64,000 nucleotides of DNA from Varunaivibrio sulfuroxidans. GTDB taxonomy: Bacteria; Pseudomonadota; Alphaproteobacteria; Rhodospirillales; Magnetovibrionaceae. Positions 1-9,563 of the stretch are shown here, one piece after another. The stretch spans positions 424,614 to 488,613 of the forward strand of contig NZ_CP119676.1 of assembly GCF_029318635.1 (NCBI RefSeq), read 5' to 3'. Below the pieces are notes generated by a model that saw nothing but the letters and a program-made list of their open reading frames with translations, did not search any database and was not told the origin of the DNA. Both the position numbers and the translations under genes were made by a program. Numbering within the stretch: the stretch's first letter is position 1; each line of letters opens with the position of its first letter.

Positions 1-913
1 CGACGCCTTTCCATTGAGGCGATGAGGGGGGGAAGTGGTCTCCTATGTCGCCATCCGCGATGCTACCTAAAAGGGCGTCGCAAAGCGCGTGCAAAGCGAC
101 GTCGGCGTCGGAATGTCCTTCTAGGCGCTGCACGAACGGGATCCGCGTTCCACATAAATAAAGATGATCTCCGGCAGTGAAGCGGTGGACGTCGTAGCCG
201 GCCCCCGACCTGTATTCCTCGATGTCCATACGCTCTCTCAGAAGCCGACGCGCACGGGATAAATCTTCCCGGGTCGTGACTTTGAAATTATCCTCATCGC
301 CGGGCACTATTTCAACATCCAGACCTGCGGCCCGGGCGATGGCGTCATCGTCGGTCATTGATTGCCCCCGAGTCTTTTCGTGCGCCAAGGAGATGGCGTC
401 ATAGCGAAAGCCCTGCGGCGTTTGCGCCCGCCACAAATTTTCCCGAGAGACGGTCTCTCCGGCCTGTATAGACGTTTGCGAGACGCGCCGTCCGCGTTTC
501 AACGTATCGACGACGGGCAGGGCGGGGATCGCCCCGGCGGCGTCTTTAACGGCGGCGATCACGTTTGATATGACGGCGGGCGAGACGAAGGGACGAGCGC
601 CGTCGTGGATCAACACCACATCGACATGATCATTCTGCAGGCTTTCTAGCCCGGCGCGCACCGACTGCTGGCGTGTGGTCCCACCGAAAACGGGGGCCAT
701 CAGGTTCATCCCCTTCGTGCCCTCGCGATAACGTTTTTCATCGTCGTGGTGTATCACGACACGAACCGCGTCCACCTCGGGATGATCGAGAAAAGCCTGC
801 GCCGCATGGGCAAGCACGCAGCGCCGTCCTATCATGGCGTATTGTTTGGGCATGTCGGCGCCGAAACGGCTTCCCCGTCCGGCGGCGACGATCAGGGCGA
901 TGCATCGCGCCAT
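1..913 (-). CDS. ispDF: Bifunctional 2-C-methyl-D-erythritol 4-phosphate cytidylyltransferase / 2,4-cyclodiphosphate synthase, 3' end outside window
   Basis: Two cytosolic steps of the MEP isoprenoid pathway on one polypeptide. 304 codons are visible from ATG at 913. Residues 1-228 are the IspD cytidylyltransferase: the nucleotide-binding start LIVAAGRGSRFGADMPKQY is at 8-25 and the IHDGARPF motif at 102-109. IspF begins near residue 230, with metal ligands in YDVHRF (Asp241, His243) and GHSDADVALHALCDALLG (His275 as third ligand). The reading frame is open to base 1, so most of IspF is missing only because the window ends. The IspD-IspF fusion is common in alphaproteobacteria. It is divergent from the next gene, with a shared 160-bp upstream region. 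Confidence 0.95.
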   Translation of the reverse strand, partial: MARCIALIVAAGRGSRFGADMPKQYAMIGRRCVLAHAAQAFLDHPEVDAVRVVIHHDDEKRYREGTKGMNLMAPVFGGTTRQQSVRAGLESLQNDHVDVVLIHDGARPFVSPAVISNVIAAVKDAAGAIPALPVVDTLKRGRRVSQTSIQAGETVSRENLWRAQTPQGFRYDAISLAHEKTRGQSMTDDDAIARAAGLDVEIVPGDEDNFKVTTREDLSRARRLLRERMDIEEYRSGAGYDVHRFTAGDHLYLCGTRIPFVQRLEGHSDADVALHALCDALLGSIADGDIGDHFPPSSPQWKGV

Positions 914-1072
914 ATCGTTTTTTATCCAATTCGGTTAATCTGGGTAACGCCGTGAGGCCGCGGCTCAATCTAATGTCCTCTTGGGATCTTGCCAAGTCTC
1001 GCGTGGTCGGTCAGGTTTAGCCCGGCGGATCGGAGGATGCGCCCAATTCAGACTTAAAGGATGCCCCGCACC

Positions 1073-1891
1073 ATGGCAGATGCTTTTATCTTTAGCCTGG
1101 CCGCCTTGCTTGCTCTTGTGCCTGTAAGCATCGTGTCGTTAAGAAAAAACGCCACCCGAACGGGGATTTTTTGGGTGCTTTTGGCGGTCGCCGTCATCGG
1201 TCCGGTGGCGCGCACGACGGCTTTGTTATCGGGGACATGGCATACGGGAATTTCCCCCACGCTTTGGGTGAGTATCAGTGCGGCAATGGTTTTGTTCTTC
1301 TTGGTTGGTCTGTTCAACCGTGAAGCTTTACGCCTGACCCCTTTGCTGGCGCCCTATATGTTCGGCATGGGGCTCCTCGCTCTGGCTTGGCAACACGCCC
1401 CCGCGCAGCCACTGTCCGGCGCCGTGGGGGGCATCGGAAGTTGGCTCGAAGCACACATCGTGATCTCGGTCTTTACTTATGGTTTGGTCACCATCGCGGC
1501 GGTCGCGGCGCTGGGGGCGGTTTTGCAGGAACGCGCCTTGAAAACCAAACGACCGACAATGCTCACCCGGTTGCTTCCTTCCGCGGCCGATTGTGAGCGA
1601 CTGCAAATCGGGATGCTGTTTTTGGGCGAGGGACTTCTCGCCCTGGACCTCGTGACGGGCATGATCGCGCAGTATGGCGAAACCGGCGTGGTCATGATTT
1701 TCGATCACAAGACGATCTTCAGCTTAGCGGCCTTCTGCGTTATTGGAGTCTTGATCGTGGCGCGGTACACCAGCGCCGTGCGTGGACGCAAGGCGGCGCG
1801 CATGGTTCTCGTCGCCTACCTGCTGTTAACCCTGGGTTATCTGGGGGTGAAATTCGTCACCGATGTGCTGATGGTGGGCGGCGGCGCATAA
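1073..1891 (+). CDS. CcsA/HemX (YpjD)-type integral membrane protein
   Basis: About 272 residues with roughly eight hydrophobic helices. The segment WLEAHIVISVFTYGLVTIAA followed by LGAVLQERALK resembles the conserved core of the cytochrome c assembly CcsA/YpjD family (helix with His, then an 'LQE..LK' turn). The tryptophan-rich haem-handling WWD motif of true CcsA/CcmC is not visible, so it fits the YpjD/HemX branch, whose role is poorly defined. ATG 1073 is preferred over ATG 1061 because the AAAGG at 1056-1060 abuts the upstream ATG and so can only serve the downstream one. It lies between ispDF and dusB and may share regulation with neither. Confidence 0.7.
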   Translation: MADAFIFSLAALLALVPVSIVSLRKNATRTGIFWVLLAVAVIGPVARTTALLSGTWHTGISPTLWVSISAAMVLFFLVGLFNREALRLTPLLAPYMFGMGLLALAWQHAPAQPLSGAVGGIGSWLEAHIVISVFTYGLVTIAAVAALGAVLQERALKTKRPTMLTRLLPSAADCERLQIGMLFLGEGLLALDLVTGMIAQYGETGVVMIFDHKTIFSLAAFCVIGVLIVARYTSAVRGRKAARMVLVAYLLLTLGYLGVKFVTDVLMVGGGA

Positions 1892-2021
1892 GCCGAAGCC
1901 GTCATTGTAACAGTTCTTCCGGGACTTTTGACGTATGCAGGCGCAATTGCGTTGCAAAATATGAAAAAATGCACAATAAATAGGCAAAGTCACATCCTTC
2001 GTCAATTTAGATGAGTCCCAT

Positions 2022-3008
2022 ATGTCTTATACGATCGGCCCCGTCACACTGCCGAGCAACGTGTTGCTCGCCCCCATGTGTGGCGTCAGCGATTTGCCTT
2101 TCCGTCGTCTCGTGCGTAAGCTCGGCGTCGGTCTCGTGGTTTCGGAAATGATCGCGAGCAAGGCGATGATCCATGCCGCGCGCAAGACCATGCGCATGTC
2201 CACGCCATGCAGCGACGAGCATCCGATGGCGGTCCAGATCGCCGGGAATGAACCGGAAATCATGGCCGAAGCGGCGAAATTAAACGCCGACCGTGGGGCC
2301 GCGATTATCGACATCAATATGGGATGTCCGGCGAAAAAAGTCGTCAAGGGTTATGCCGGATCGGCGTTGATGAAGGACGAGGCGCTGGTTGGTAAAATTC
2401 TCGAGGCCGTCGTCGGCGCGGTGTCGCTTCCTGTAACGTTGAAGATGCGCACGGGATGGGACGACAATTCCCGAAATGCGCCACAAGTGGCGAGAATCGC
2501 ACAGGAGAGCGGCATACGGTCTCTCGTCGTGCATGGCCGGACCCGGTGCCAAATGTACCGTGGCCGGGCCGATTGGGATTTCATTGCGGAAGTCAAGGAC
2601 GCCGTTTCCATTCCGCTGTGCGGCAATGGCGACGTGACCACCGTCGAGGATGCCGAAGATTTGATCCGTCGCGCCAACGCCGATGGTGTGATGGTCGGGC
2701 GGGGCAGCTATGGTCGGCCATGGTTTTTATCTCAGGTCGATCATTACCTTCGGACCGGGGAAAAATTACCCGATCCGGATTTATCCCGGCAGTTGAACAT
2801 AATCTTCGAACATTACGACGCCATCCTCAGTCACTACGGCGTCGAGGCGGGGCTGCGTATCGCGCGCAAACACCTAGGCTGGTATTCCAAGGGGTTGGCG
2901 GGATCGTCCGAATTTCGCCGCGAGGTTATGCGTCTCTCCGACCCGAAAGATGTGATCGCCCTGCTGCGCGCTTTCTATACCCCCTTGATCGAGCAAGTGG
3001 CGGCATGA
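2022..3008 (+). CDS. dusB: tRNA-dihydrouridine synthase B (NifR3)
   Basis: FMN-dependent enzyme that reduces uridine to dihydrouridine in the tRNA D-loop. 328 residues, normal for the family. The TIM-barrel start LLAPMCGVSDLPFRRLVRK and the catalytic-loop motif NMGCPAKKV (Cys102 as general acid) are visible, as are VVHGRTRCQMYRG and the phosphate-binding GVMVGRGSYGRPW near the barrel end. In alphaproteobacteria dusB is classically the first gene of the ntrBC operon (old name nifR3), as here: its TGA overlaps the ntrB ATG. The preceding 130 bp are AT-rich and probably hold the operon promoter. Confidence 0.97.
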   Translation: MSYTIGPVTLPSNVLLAPMCGVSDLPFRRLVRKLGVGLVVSEMIASKAMIHAARKTMRMSTPCSDEHPMAVQIAGNEPEIMAEAAKLNADRGAAIIDINMGCPAKKVVKGYAGSALMKDEALVGKILEAVVGAVSLPVTLKMRTGWDDNSRNAPQVARIAQESGIRSLVVHGRTRCQMYRGRADWDFIAEVKDAVSIPLCGNGDVTTVEDAEDLIRRANADGVMVGRGSYGRPWFLSQVDHYLRTGEKLPDPDLSRQLNIIFEHYDAILSHYGVEAGLRIARKHLGWYSKGLAGSSEFRREVMRLSDPKDVIALLRAFYTPLIEQVAA

Positions 3009-4153
3009 TGACGGACAGTATAACTTCGATAAAAAGAAAACCGCGCACAGCGCCTACGCAGGTCGATGCCGACGCCGTGTTGAACGCCTTGACCCAGACG
3101 GTGATGGTCATCGGCGCCGATGACCGCATCATGTATGTTAACGGGGCCGCCGAACAATTCTTTAAAATCAGCGCGAACAAATTGAAAAAGAAGTATCTTT
3201 TTCGCGAGCTCATCCCCGAGGACAATCCTATATACGGTCTGGTCGTGCAAATTCGCGCCGGTGCGTACGCGGTTTCCGAATATGGCATCCATCTGCGCTC
3301 GCCGTTATTCGGCCATTACTTGATCAACGCCCAGGCGTCGATGATTCTGGAAACGCCCGGCGCCACGGTTCTTTCCCTTCGCGAGCGTTCGATCACCGAT
3401 CAAATCGATCACCGCCTTACCCACCGCGGCGCGGCGCGTTCGGTGTCGGCGATGGCCGCCATGCTCGCCCATGAAGTTAAGAATCCGTTGTCGGGAATAC
3501 GTGGCGCCGCTCAACTCCTAGAAAGTAGCGTCAGCGCGGAAGATCATTCACTGACAACATTGATACGCGATGAAACGGATCGTATTTGCGCCCTGGTGGA
3601 CCGCATGGACGTTTTCTCCGAAACCGGCCCGATCGTAGCCGAAGCGGTTAATATCCACCTTGTTCTCGATCGGGTGCGCCGGTTGGCCGAAAGCGGTTTC
3701 GGCAGGCACGTCCGTTTCATAGAACACTACGATCCCTCGCTGCCGCCGGTTAGGGGCAGCCGAGACCAATTGATGCAAGTTTTCGTCAACTTGGTCAAAA
3801 ACGCTTGTGAGGCGTGCCCTGAAATTGGAGGGGAAATCATTTTAAAAACCGCCTACAAGCACGGCGTTCGGTTTGCGATGCCGGGATCGAAAAGCAAAGT
3901 GCATCTTCCCTTGATGGTTAGCGTTCAAGATAATGGTCAGGGCATGGCGGAAGATGTTCAAACCTATATTTTTGATCCGTTTGTGACCACCAAACCCAAG
4001 GGGAGTGGGCTGGGGCTTCCCCTCGTGGCGAAGATTGTCGGAGACCATGGCGGTGTGATCGATTTTGAATCTCAACCGGGACGAACTGTTTTTCGGGTTA
4101 TGCTGGCGATGGAGCAGACAACGGATAAGACGGGGGAAGGGACGCGCGAATGA
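3005..4153 (+). CDS. ntrB: Nitrogen regulation sensor histidine kinase/phosphatase NtrB
   Basis: Soluble kinase that phosphorylates NtrC under nitrogen limitation and dephosphorylates it when PII is unmodified. 382 residues, no membrane helix. An N-terminal PAS domain lies about 22-135 ([20 protein letters not shown]). The H-box is [18 protein letters not shown] with His156. The C-terminal HATPase shows the N-box LVKNACEA, G1 DNGQGM and G2 [12 protein letters not shown]. The ATG at 3005 overlaps the dusB stop (ATGATGA context), which sets the start; a second ATG follows directly at 3008. The gene overlaps ntrC by four bases, implying translational coupling. Confidence 0.97.
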   Translation: MMTDSITSIKRKPRTAPTQVDADAVLNALTQTVMVIGADDRIMYVNGAAEQFFKISANKLKKKYLFRELIPEDNPIYGLVVQIRAGAYAVSEYGIHLRSPLFGHYLINAQASMILETPGATVLSLRERSITDQIDHRLTHRGAARSVSAMAAMLAHEVKNPLSGIRGAAQLLESSVSAEDHSLTTLIRDETDRICALVDRMDVFSETGPIVAEAVNIHLVLDRVRRLAESGFGRHVRFIEHYDPSLPPVRGSRDQLMQVFVNLVKNACEACPEIGGEIILKTAYKHGVRFAMPGSKSKVHLPLMVSVQDNGQGMAEDVQTYIFDPFVTTKPKGSGLGLPLVAKIVGDHGGVIDFESQPGRTVFRVMLAMEQTTDKTGEGTRE

Positions 4154-5586
4154 CGGCAAAAACCGTTTTAATCGCCGACGATGACGAGGCGATCCGCACC
4201 GTGTTAAACCAGGCCCTCGGGCGGGCGGGGTATCACGTTCGAACAACGGGCAATGCGTCGTCACTCTGGCAGTGGGTTAAGGAGGGTCTGGGCGATCTCG
4301 TGATTACCGACGTGATGATGCCCGATGAAAACGGGCTCGATCTTATTCCGCGTATTCTTAAGGTTCGCCCCAATTTGCGTATCTTGGTGATGAGCGCGCA
4401 AAACACCTTGTTGACCGCCGTCAAGGCCACCGAACGGGGCGCCTTTGAATATTTGCCCAAGCCCTTTGACTTGAATGAGCTGCTCGGCGTGGTTCGCCGC
4501 GCCTTGGAAACGCCACGCGGCGCACAACCCGACCGCGCGCGCGGAGAGGAAGGTGAAGATCTCCCCTTGATTGGGCGTTCGAGTTCGATGCAGGACATCT
4601 ATCGAACCCTGGCGCGCCTGATGAATACCGACCTGTCGGTTATCATCACGGGAGAAAGCGGCACGGGAAAGGAGCTGATCGCCCGCGCCCTGCACGATTA
4701 CGGCAAGCGTCGAAAAAAACCGTTTGTCGCGATCAATATGGCGGCCATTCCGCGTGAACTGATCGAAAGCGAGCTGTTCGGCCATGAAAAGGGCGCCTTC
4801 ACCGGGGCGACGCAGCGGGGCGTCGGGCGTTTTGAGCAGGCCCAGGGCGGAACCTTGTTTCTCGACGAAATCGGCGACATGCCGCCCGAGGCGCAAACCC
4901 GATTGTTGCGCGTTCTACAAGAGGGCGAATATACCACGGTTGGTGGGCGGACGCCGGTTAAAACCAATGTTCGCATCATCGCCGCCACCCACCGCGATTT
5001 GAAGCAGCTGATCCGCCAAGGGTTGTTTCGCGAAGACTTGTTCTTCCGCCTCAACGTCGCCCCAATTCGCCTGCCCCCCTTACGCGAACGGGTAGACGAT
5101 ATTCCCGAGTTGGTGCGCCACTTCATTTCGCTGGCCGCCAGCGAAGGGTTGCCATGGAAGACGGTTTCTCCGGAGGCCATGGAGCGCCTACAGCGCCATT
5201 CGTGGCCGGGCAACGTGCGTGAACTGGAAAACATGATCAAGCGCATGGCCGCATTATGCGCCGAGGAAGATATCGGCCTTGAGGCTATTGAAACCGAACT
5301 GAACGATAGTGTGCCCATGGCTCCGGCGCCGGATGATTCTGGGGGGCTTTCGGCGGTGATCGAACGGCAGTTGCAGACTTATTTTTCCGCTCACGGCAAG
5401 GCGCTTCCCGCCTCGGGATTACACGAAAGAGTGGTTCGCGAGGTCGAACGTCCGTTGATTTTGTTGACGTTGCAGGCGACCAGAGGCAATCAAGTCAAGG
5501 CGTCCGAGGTTCTTGGTCTTAATCGCAATACCCTGCGTAAAAAAATCCGCGAGCTCAACATTCCGATCGTACGTGGCGGGCGATGA
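4150..5586 (+). CDS. ntrC: Nitrogen regulation response regulator NtrC (sigma-54 activator)
   Basis: Response regulator that activates sigma-54 promoters for nitrogen assimilation. 478 residues. The receiver domain has acidic ADDDEA at its start and phosphoacceptor Asp54 in [11 protein letters not shown]. The AAA+ domain has Walker A GESGTGKE near 168-175, the sigma-54 contact loop GAFTGA at 215-220, Walker [13 protein letters not shown], and the arginine-finger region [12 protein letters not shown] Fis-type helix-turn-helix is at the end ([19 protein letters not shown]). All parts needed for activation are present. It overlaps ntrB upstream and ntrY downstream by four bases each. Confidence 0.98.
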   Translation: MTAKTVLIADDDEAIRTVLNQALGRAGYHVRTTGNASSLWQWVKEGLGDLVITDVMMPDENGLDLIPRILKVRPNLRILVMSAQNTLLTAVKATERGAFEYLPKPFDLNELLGVVRRALETPRGAQPDRARGEEGEDLPLIGRSSSMQDIYRTLARLMNTDLSVIITGESGTGKELIARALHDYGKRRKKPFVAINMAAIPRELIESELFGHEKGAFTGATQRGVGRFEQAQGGTLFLDEIGDMPPEAQTRLLRVLQEGEYTTVGGRTPVKTNVRIIAATHRDLKQLIRQGLFREDLFFRLNVAPIRLPPLRERVDDIPELVRHFISLAASEGLPWKTVSPEAMERLQRHSWPGNVRELENMIKRMAALCAEEDIGLEAIETELNDSVPMAPAPDDSGGLSAVIERQLQTYFSAHGKALPASGLHERVVREVERPLILLTLQATRGNQVKASEVLGLNRNTLRKKIRELNIPIVRGGR

Positions 5587-7862
5587 ATGCGCGGATGTCC
5601 CCTTACGCGCGCCTCTTGATCCGTTTTCGCATCTGGTCGCGGCGCGTCAAATTGCCCCGGATTTTGGCTTTGGTTCTGGTCGTCGCCGCCGTCGTTTCGG
5701 GCACGGCGACCTTCATCGCGTTGACCGGAACTTCGGCGGGTGAGAATGGCGTCGATCCGCAGACCGTCCTCGTTTTATTGGGCTTGGACGGAGTGCTGCT
5801 GTTGATGCTGGGCGCGGTCATCGCCTGGCGTTTGGTGGAGATGTGGATCGATCGGCGCAACAAAAGCGCCGGGTCGGGCCTGCTCAGCCGCATGGTGTTC
5901 ATGTTTTCCATGGTCGCGGTGACCCCGGCGATTCTTGTCGCCGTTTTCGCCGGGCTTTTTTTGAATTTCGGTATCCAGTCTTGGTTTTCCGATAAAGTCC
6001 GTACCGCCCTTGAGGCCTCTCATTCGGTGGCGACGGCTTACCTCCACGAACATCGGCAATCGATCCGCGCGGTCGCCCTTGCGGTGGCCGACGACCTAAA
6101 CAGTGAAGCGGCGTCCCTGGTGCGCAGCCGATACCAATTCGACGCGGTGTTATCGACCCAGGCCGTACTGCGCAACCTGCCGGAAGCCTTGGTGATCGAT
6201 TCCAAAGGCGCCGTGCGCGCCCGTGCGCGACTGTCGCCGACGCAAACCATCAATATTCCTGAAGACGCTTTGACCCGGGCCAATCTGGGCGAGATCGTCA
6301 TTCTGACATCGGACGCCGATGACCGCGTGCGGGCCTTGCTGCGCCTCAATCAGTTTGCCGACGCCTATCTGCTGGTCGGGCGCTTCGTCGATCCCCAGGT
6401 CATGAGTTATATCGACGCCTCGACCAAGGCGGAAAGCCTCTATAAGAGACTGCAGGAACGCAGTGGCCGCATCCAGATTACTTTTGTCGTTATTTTTATC
6501 GTTGTCTCCTTGTTGCTTTTATTGGCCGCGGTGTGGATCGGCATTTCGTTCGCGACCCAGTTGACGACGCCGATTACGCGCTTGATTGGGGCGGCGGAAA
6601 AAGTGAGCGCCGGGGATCTCAGTGTGCGCGTACGCGCGCCGGCGTCCACCGACGAGGTTGGTACGCTGGCGCGGGCTTTTAATCGTATGACCGATCGCCT
6701 GGACGTCCAGCAACAAGGCCTGATCGAAATGAACCGTCAGTTGGATGAGCGCCGACGCTTTACGGAAACGGTGCTTTCCGGCGTGTCGGCGGGGGTTGTC
6801 GGCCTTGACGCGCGAGGCCATGTGCACCTGCCCAACCGTTCGGCCTCGGAGCTTTTGGGGCTTGATCTGGATCCGTATATCGGCCGCCGTCTTGAAGACG
6901 CCGTGCCGGAAATGCACACAATTATCGAACGCGCGATAACCAATCCGGAGCGTGGGGCGCGGGTTGAAATTTCGATCGTGCGCGACGGACGCCCAAGAAC
7001 CTTGATCGTCAATGTCGTCGCCGAACACCTGGAGGGGGAAGTCATCGGTTATGTTCTGACGTTCGATGATATTACGGAGCTATTGTCCGCGCAACGCAAG
7101 GCCGCCTGGGCCGATGTCGCCAGACGCATCGCCCACGAAATCAAAAATCCGTTAACGCCAATTCAACTTTCCGCTGAACGTTTAAGGCGTAAGTATTTAA
7201 AACAAATAACAAATGATGCGGAAACGTTTACGTTGTGCACGGATACGATTGTTCGTCAGGTCGGGGATATCGGGCGCATGGTCGATGAATTTTCAGACTT
7301 TGCACGGATGCCCGAGCCGGTTATGAAGCGGGAAAATATTTCCGATATTTGCCGCACCGTTTTTTTTCTCGAACGCAACCGCAAGGAAGATTTGCGCAAC
7401 GGGGAGCTCCCGGACGGTACCTCCAAACCAGACATTGAGTATATCCTGAATTTACCCGATGATGACGTCTACGCCGTCTGCGATGGGCGGCAAATCGCCC
7501 AGGCTTTGACCAATTTACTCAAAAATGCCGCCGAGGCGATCGACGGTGGGGGCGAACGTGGACTCGCAGGACGGATTACTTTGGCGGTTTCAACCGAGAG
7601 GATGTCGGCCCGGCGAGAAAAGGCCTCCGACGCCCTCGATAACGCCTCCCTCAAGGAAACCGTGCGCATCATCATCGAAGACAACGGCGTGGGATTGGCG
7701 GCGGACATGATCGATCGCCTGACCGAGCCTTATGTGACCACACGCCAAAAGGGCACTGGGTTGGGCTTGGCGATCGTAAAAAAAATAATGGAGGATCACG
7801 ATGGTGATCTGCGCCTTGAAAACCGCCCCTCGGGCGGTGCGCGGATCACCATGATTTTGTAG
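5583..7862 (+). CDS. ntrY: Membrane sensor histidine kinase NtrY
   Basis: Second nitrogen/redox-linked sensor kinase, partner of NtrX. 759 residues. Three N-terminal hydrophobic helices occupy about residues 20-125, then a periplasmic stretch, a fourth helix ([20 protein letters not shown]), a HAMP domain ([19 protein letters not shown]), a PAS domain, HisKA ([20 protein letters not shown], His about 518) and HATPase ([22 protein letters not shown]). The start ATG overlaps the ntrC stop by four bases, so dusB-ntrB-ntrC-ntrY are all physically coupled. The domain plan matches alphaproteobacterial NtrY. Confidence 0.97.
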   Translation: MNARMSPYARLLIRFRIWSRRVKLPRILALVLVVAAVVSGTATFIALTGTSAGENGVDPQTVLVLLGLDGVLLLMLGAVIAWRLVEMWIDRRNKSAGSGLLSRMVFMFSMVAVTPAILVAVFAGLFLNFGIQSWFSDKVRTALEASHSVATAYLHEHRQSIRAVALAVADDLNSEAASLVRSRYQFDAVLSTQAVLRNLPEALVIDSKGAVRARARLSPTQTINIPEDALTRANLGEIVILTSDADDRVRALLRLNQFADAYLLVGRFVDPQVMSYIDASTKAESLYKRLQERSGRIQITFVVIFIVVSLLLLLAAVWIGISFATQLTTPITRLIGAAEKVSAGDLSVRVRAPASTDEVGTLARAFNRMTDRLDVQQQGLIEMNRQLDERRRFTETVLSGVSAGVVGLDARGHVHLPNRSASELLGLDLDPYIGRRLEDAVPEMHTIIERAITNPERGARVEISIVRDGRPRTLIVNVVAEHLEGEVIGYVLTFDDITELLSAQRKAAWADVARRIAHEIKNPLTPIQLSAERLRRKYLKQITNDAETFTLCTDTIVRQVGDIGRMVDEFSDFARMPEPVMKRENISDICRTVFFLERNRKEDLRNGELPDGTSKPDIEYILNLPDDDVYAVCDGRQIAQALTNLLKNAAEAIDGGGERGLAGRITLAVSTERMSARREKASDALDNASLKETVRIIIEDNGVGLAADMIDRLTEPYVTTRQKGTGLGLAIVKKIMEDHDGDLRLENRPSGGARITMIL

Positions 7863-7959
7863 AAAAATAAACGCGCGCGCTATCTTTTTTAATTATCATT
7901 TCGCCTCGCTAAGCGGAAATTTCCGGCGGTCGGGACGCATATTTTTTCATGGGAACATC

Positions 7960-9357
7960 ATGGCGAACGACATCCTCATTGTTGACGACGAAGCCGATAT
8001 CAGGGTTTTGACGTCTGGAATTCTTCAAGATGAAGGCCATCATTGCCGGCTTGCCGCCAATAGCGACGACGCCTTGAAACATATCGAAACCCGCAGACCG
8101 GACCTCGTTCTTTTGGACATTTGGTTGCAGGGAAGTCGTCTTGACGGTCTTGGAATTTTGGGCGCCATCAAAAAACACGCCCCGAGCCTGCCGGTCGTGA
8201 TGATGAGTGGTCACGGCACGATTGAAACGGCGGTCAACGCTATTAAGCAGGGCGCCTATGAGTTTATCGAGAAACCTTTCAAAGCCGACCGCTTGGTTCT
8301 GGTCGTGGAAAGGGCCTTGGAAGCCGCCCGACTGAAACGTGAACTCGAAGAGTTGCGTCTACGCACAGACAGTGATGACGATCTGATCGGTCAGTCCAGC
8401 GTGATGGCTACGCTGCGCCAAACGATCGAGCGTGTCGCCCCGGCCAATTCCAGGGTGCTTATTACCGGCCCCTCGGGGTCGGGCAAGGAGGTCGCCGCGC
8501 GGAAACTTCATGGTGCGTCACCACGCAGCAAAGGCCCCTTCGTCGTCGTTAATTGCGCTACCATGGCTCCCGACCGGGTGGAAAGCGCGTTGTTTGGTGT
8601 CGAGAAAAATGACGAGGCGAACGGTAATCACCAAATCGGTTTTTTCGAGGCAGCGCATAACGGGACGTTGTTTTTGGACGAAATTACGGATATGCCCGTT
8701 GAAACGCAGGGGAAAATTGTCCGCGTTCTACAAGAACAAATTTTTTCCCGAGTGGGCGGAACGGCGCGTATCGAGGTCGATGTGCGCGTTGTCGCCGCCG
8801 CGACTCGCGCAATCCAGGATGAAATCGCCGCGGGGCGGTTTCGCGAGGATCTTTACTATCGCTTGAGCGTGGTGCCCATAGAAATTCCGCCGCTTAGAAA
8901 CCGGCGCGACGACATTCCCATCCTGGCGCAGTATTTCATGAATAATGTCGCCAAGCACAACGGTCGATCTCCCCGTACCCTCGCCAATGACGCCATCGCC
9001 GCCCTGCAGGCCTATAATTGGCCGGGCAACGTTCGCGAGTTGAAAAATGTCATCGAACGCATATTGATCCTTGCCCCTGGGGATTCGGTTATGGCGATCC
9101 GCGCGGATATGTTGCCGGGTGAATTGCGCAGCTCTTCCGCGAAGGTTCCGGCGGCCACGGGAAACACAGAAATATTAGCGCTGCCCCTGCGCGAGGCGCG
9201 GGAGATGTTTGAAAGGGAATATCTTATTTCTCAGGTCCGTCGTTTTAACGGCAACATCTCCAAGACGGCCAATTTCGTCGGCATGGAACGTTCCGCCTTG
9301 CACCGTAAATTAAAGGCGCTTGGCGTCGATGCGGAAACCGTCCTCAAAGGAGAATAA
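7960..9357 (+). CDS. ntrX: Response regulator NtrX, without GAFTGA loop
   Basis: Cognate regulator of NtrY. 465 residues: receiver with Asp53 (LVLLDIWLQGS), AAA+ domain with Walker A GPSGSGKE near 170-177 and Walker [13 protein letters not shown], and a C-terminal Fis-type HTH (ISKTANFVGMERSALHRKLK). Where NtrC has GAFTGA, this protein reads FGVEKNDEANGNHQIGFFEA (about 212-231). It therefore should not contact sigma-54 in the canonical way. Loss of GAFTGA is known in several alphaproteobacterial NtrX proteins, which act instead as DNA-binding regulators. It is separated from ntrY by 97 bp. Confidence 0.95.
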   Translation: MANDILIVDDEADIRVLTSGILQDEGHHCRLAANSDDALKHIETRRPDLVLLDIWLQGSRLDGLGILGAIKKHAPSLPVVMMSGHGTIETAVNAIKQGAYEFIEKPFKADRLVLVVERALEAARLKRELEELRLRTDSDDDLIGQSSVMATLRQTIERVAPANSRVLITGPSGSGKEVAARKLHGASPRSKGPFVVVNCATMAPDRVESALFGVEKNDEANGNHQIGFFEAAHNGTLFLDEITDMPVETQGKIVRVLQEQIFSRVGGTARIEVDVRVVAAATRAIQDEIAAGRFREDLYYRLSVVPIEIPPLRNRRDDIPILAQYFMNNVAKHNGRSPRTLANDAIAALQAYNWPGNVRELKNVIERILILAPGDSVMAIRADMLPGELRSSSAKVPAATGNTEILALPLREAREMFEREYLISQVRRFNGNISKTANFVGMERSALHRKLKALGVDAETVLKGE

Positions 9358-9487
9358 GAATTCGCTTTGTTAAGAGGATGGTCGGGAGTAATTTTTGTTT
9401 TCTCAAGACTTCGGCGGATGTCCGCGTGGGGAGGGGGCGAGTGCGGGGAAACCTGCAAGACGTCACGGTCGCCCGCAAAACGTCATA

Positions 9488-9537
9488 GTTGATCGTAGCA
9501 TAGGTTGATCGTGGCATAAGGTTGATCGTGGCATAAG
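9488..9537. repeat. Tandem 17-bp repeat (three units) before trkA
   Basis: Three consecutive units: a 16-bp variant (GTTGATCGTAGCATAG) and two identical 17-bp copies (GTTGATCGTGGCATAAG). The last unit ends 26 bp before the trkA ATG, so the array lies in the probable 5' leader or promoter. It could be a set of regulator half-sites or simple slippage; nothing else in the window carries the unit. See findings. Confidence 0.8.
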
Positions 9538-9563
9538 ATGGCCATCAAGATGGAAATTATCGC

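Noticed and set aside
673..1020. Plus-strand open frames over the start of ispDF
   Set aside because: They are the antisense shadow of a clear IspD sequence.
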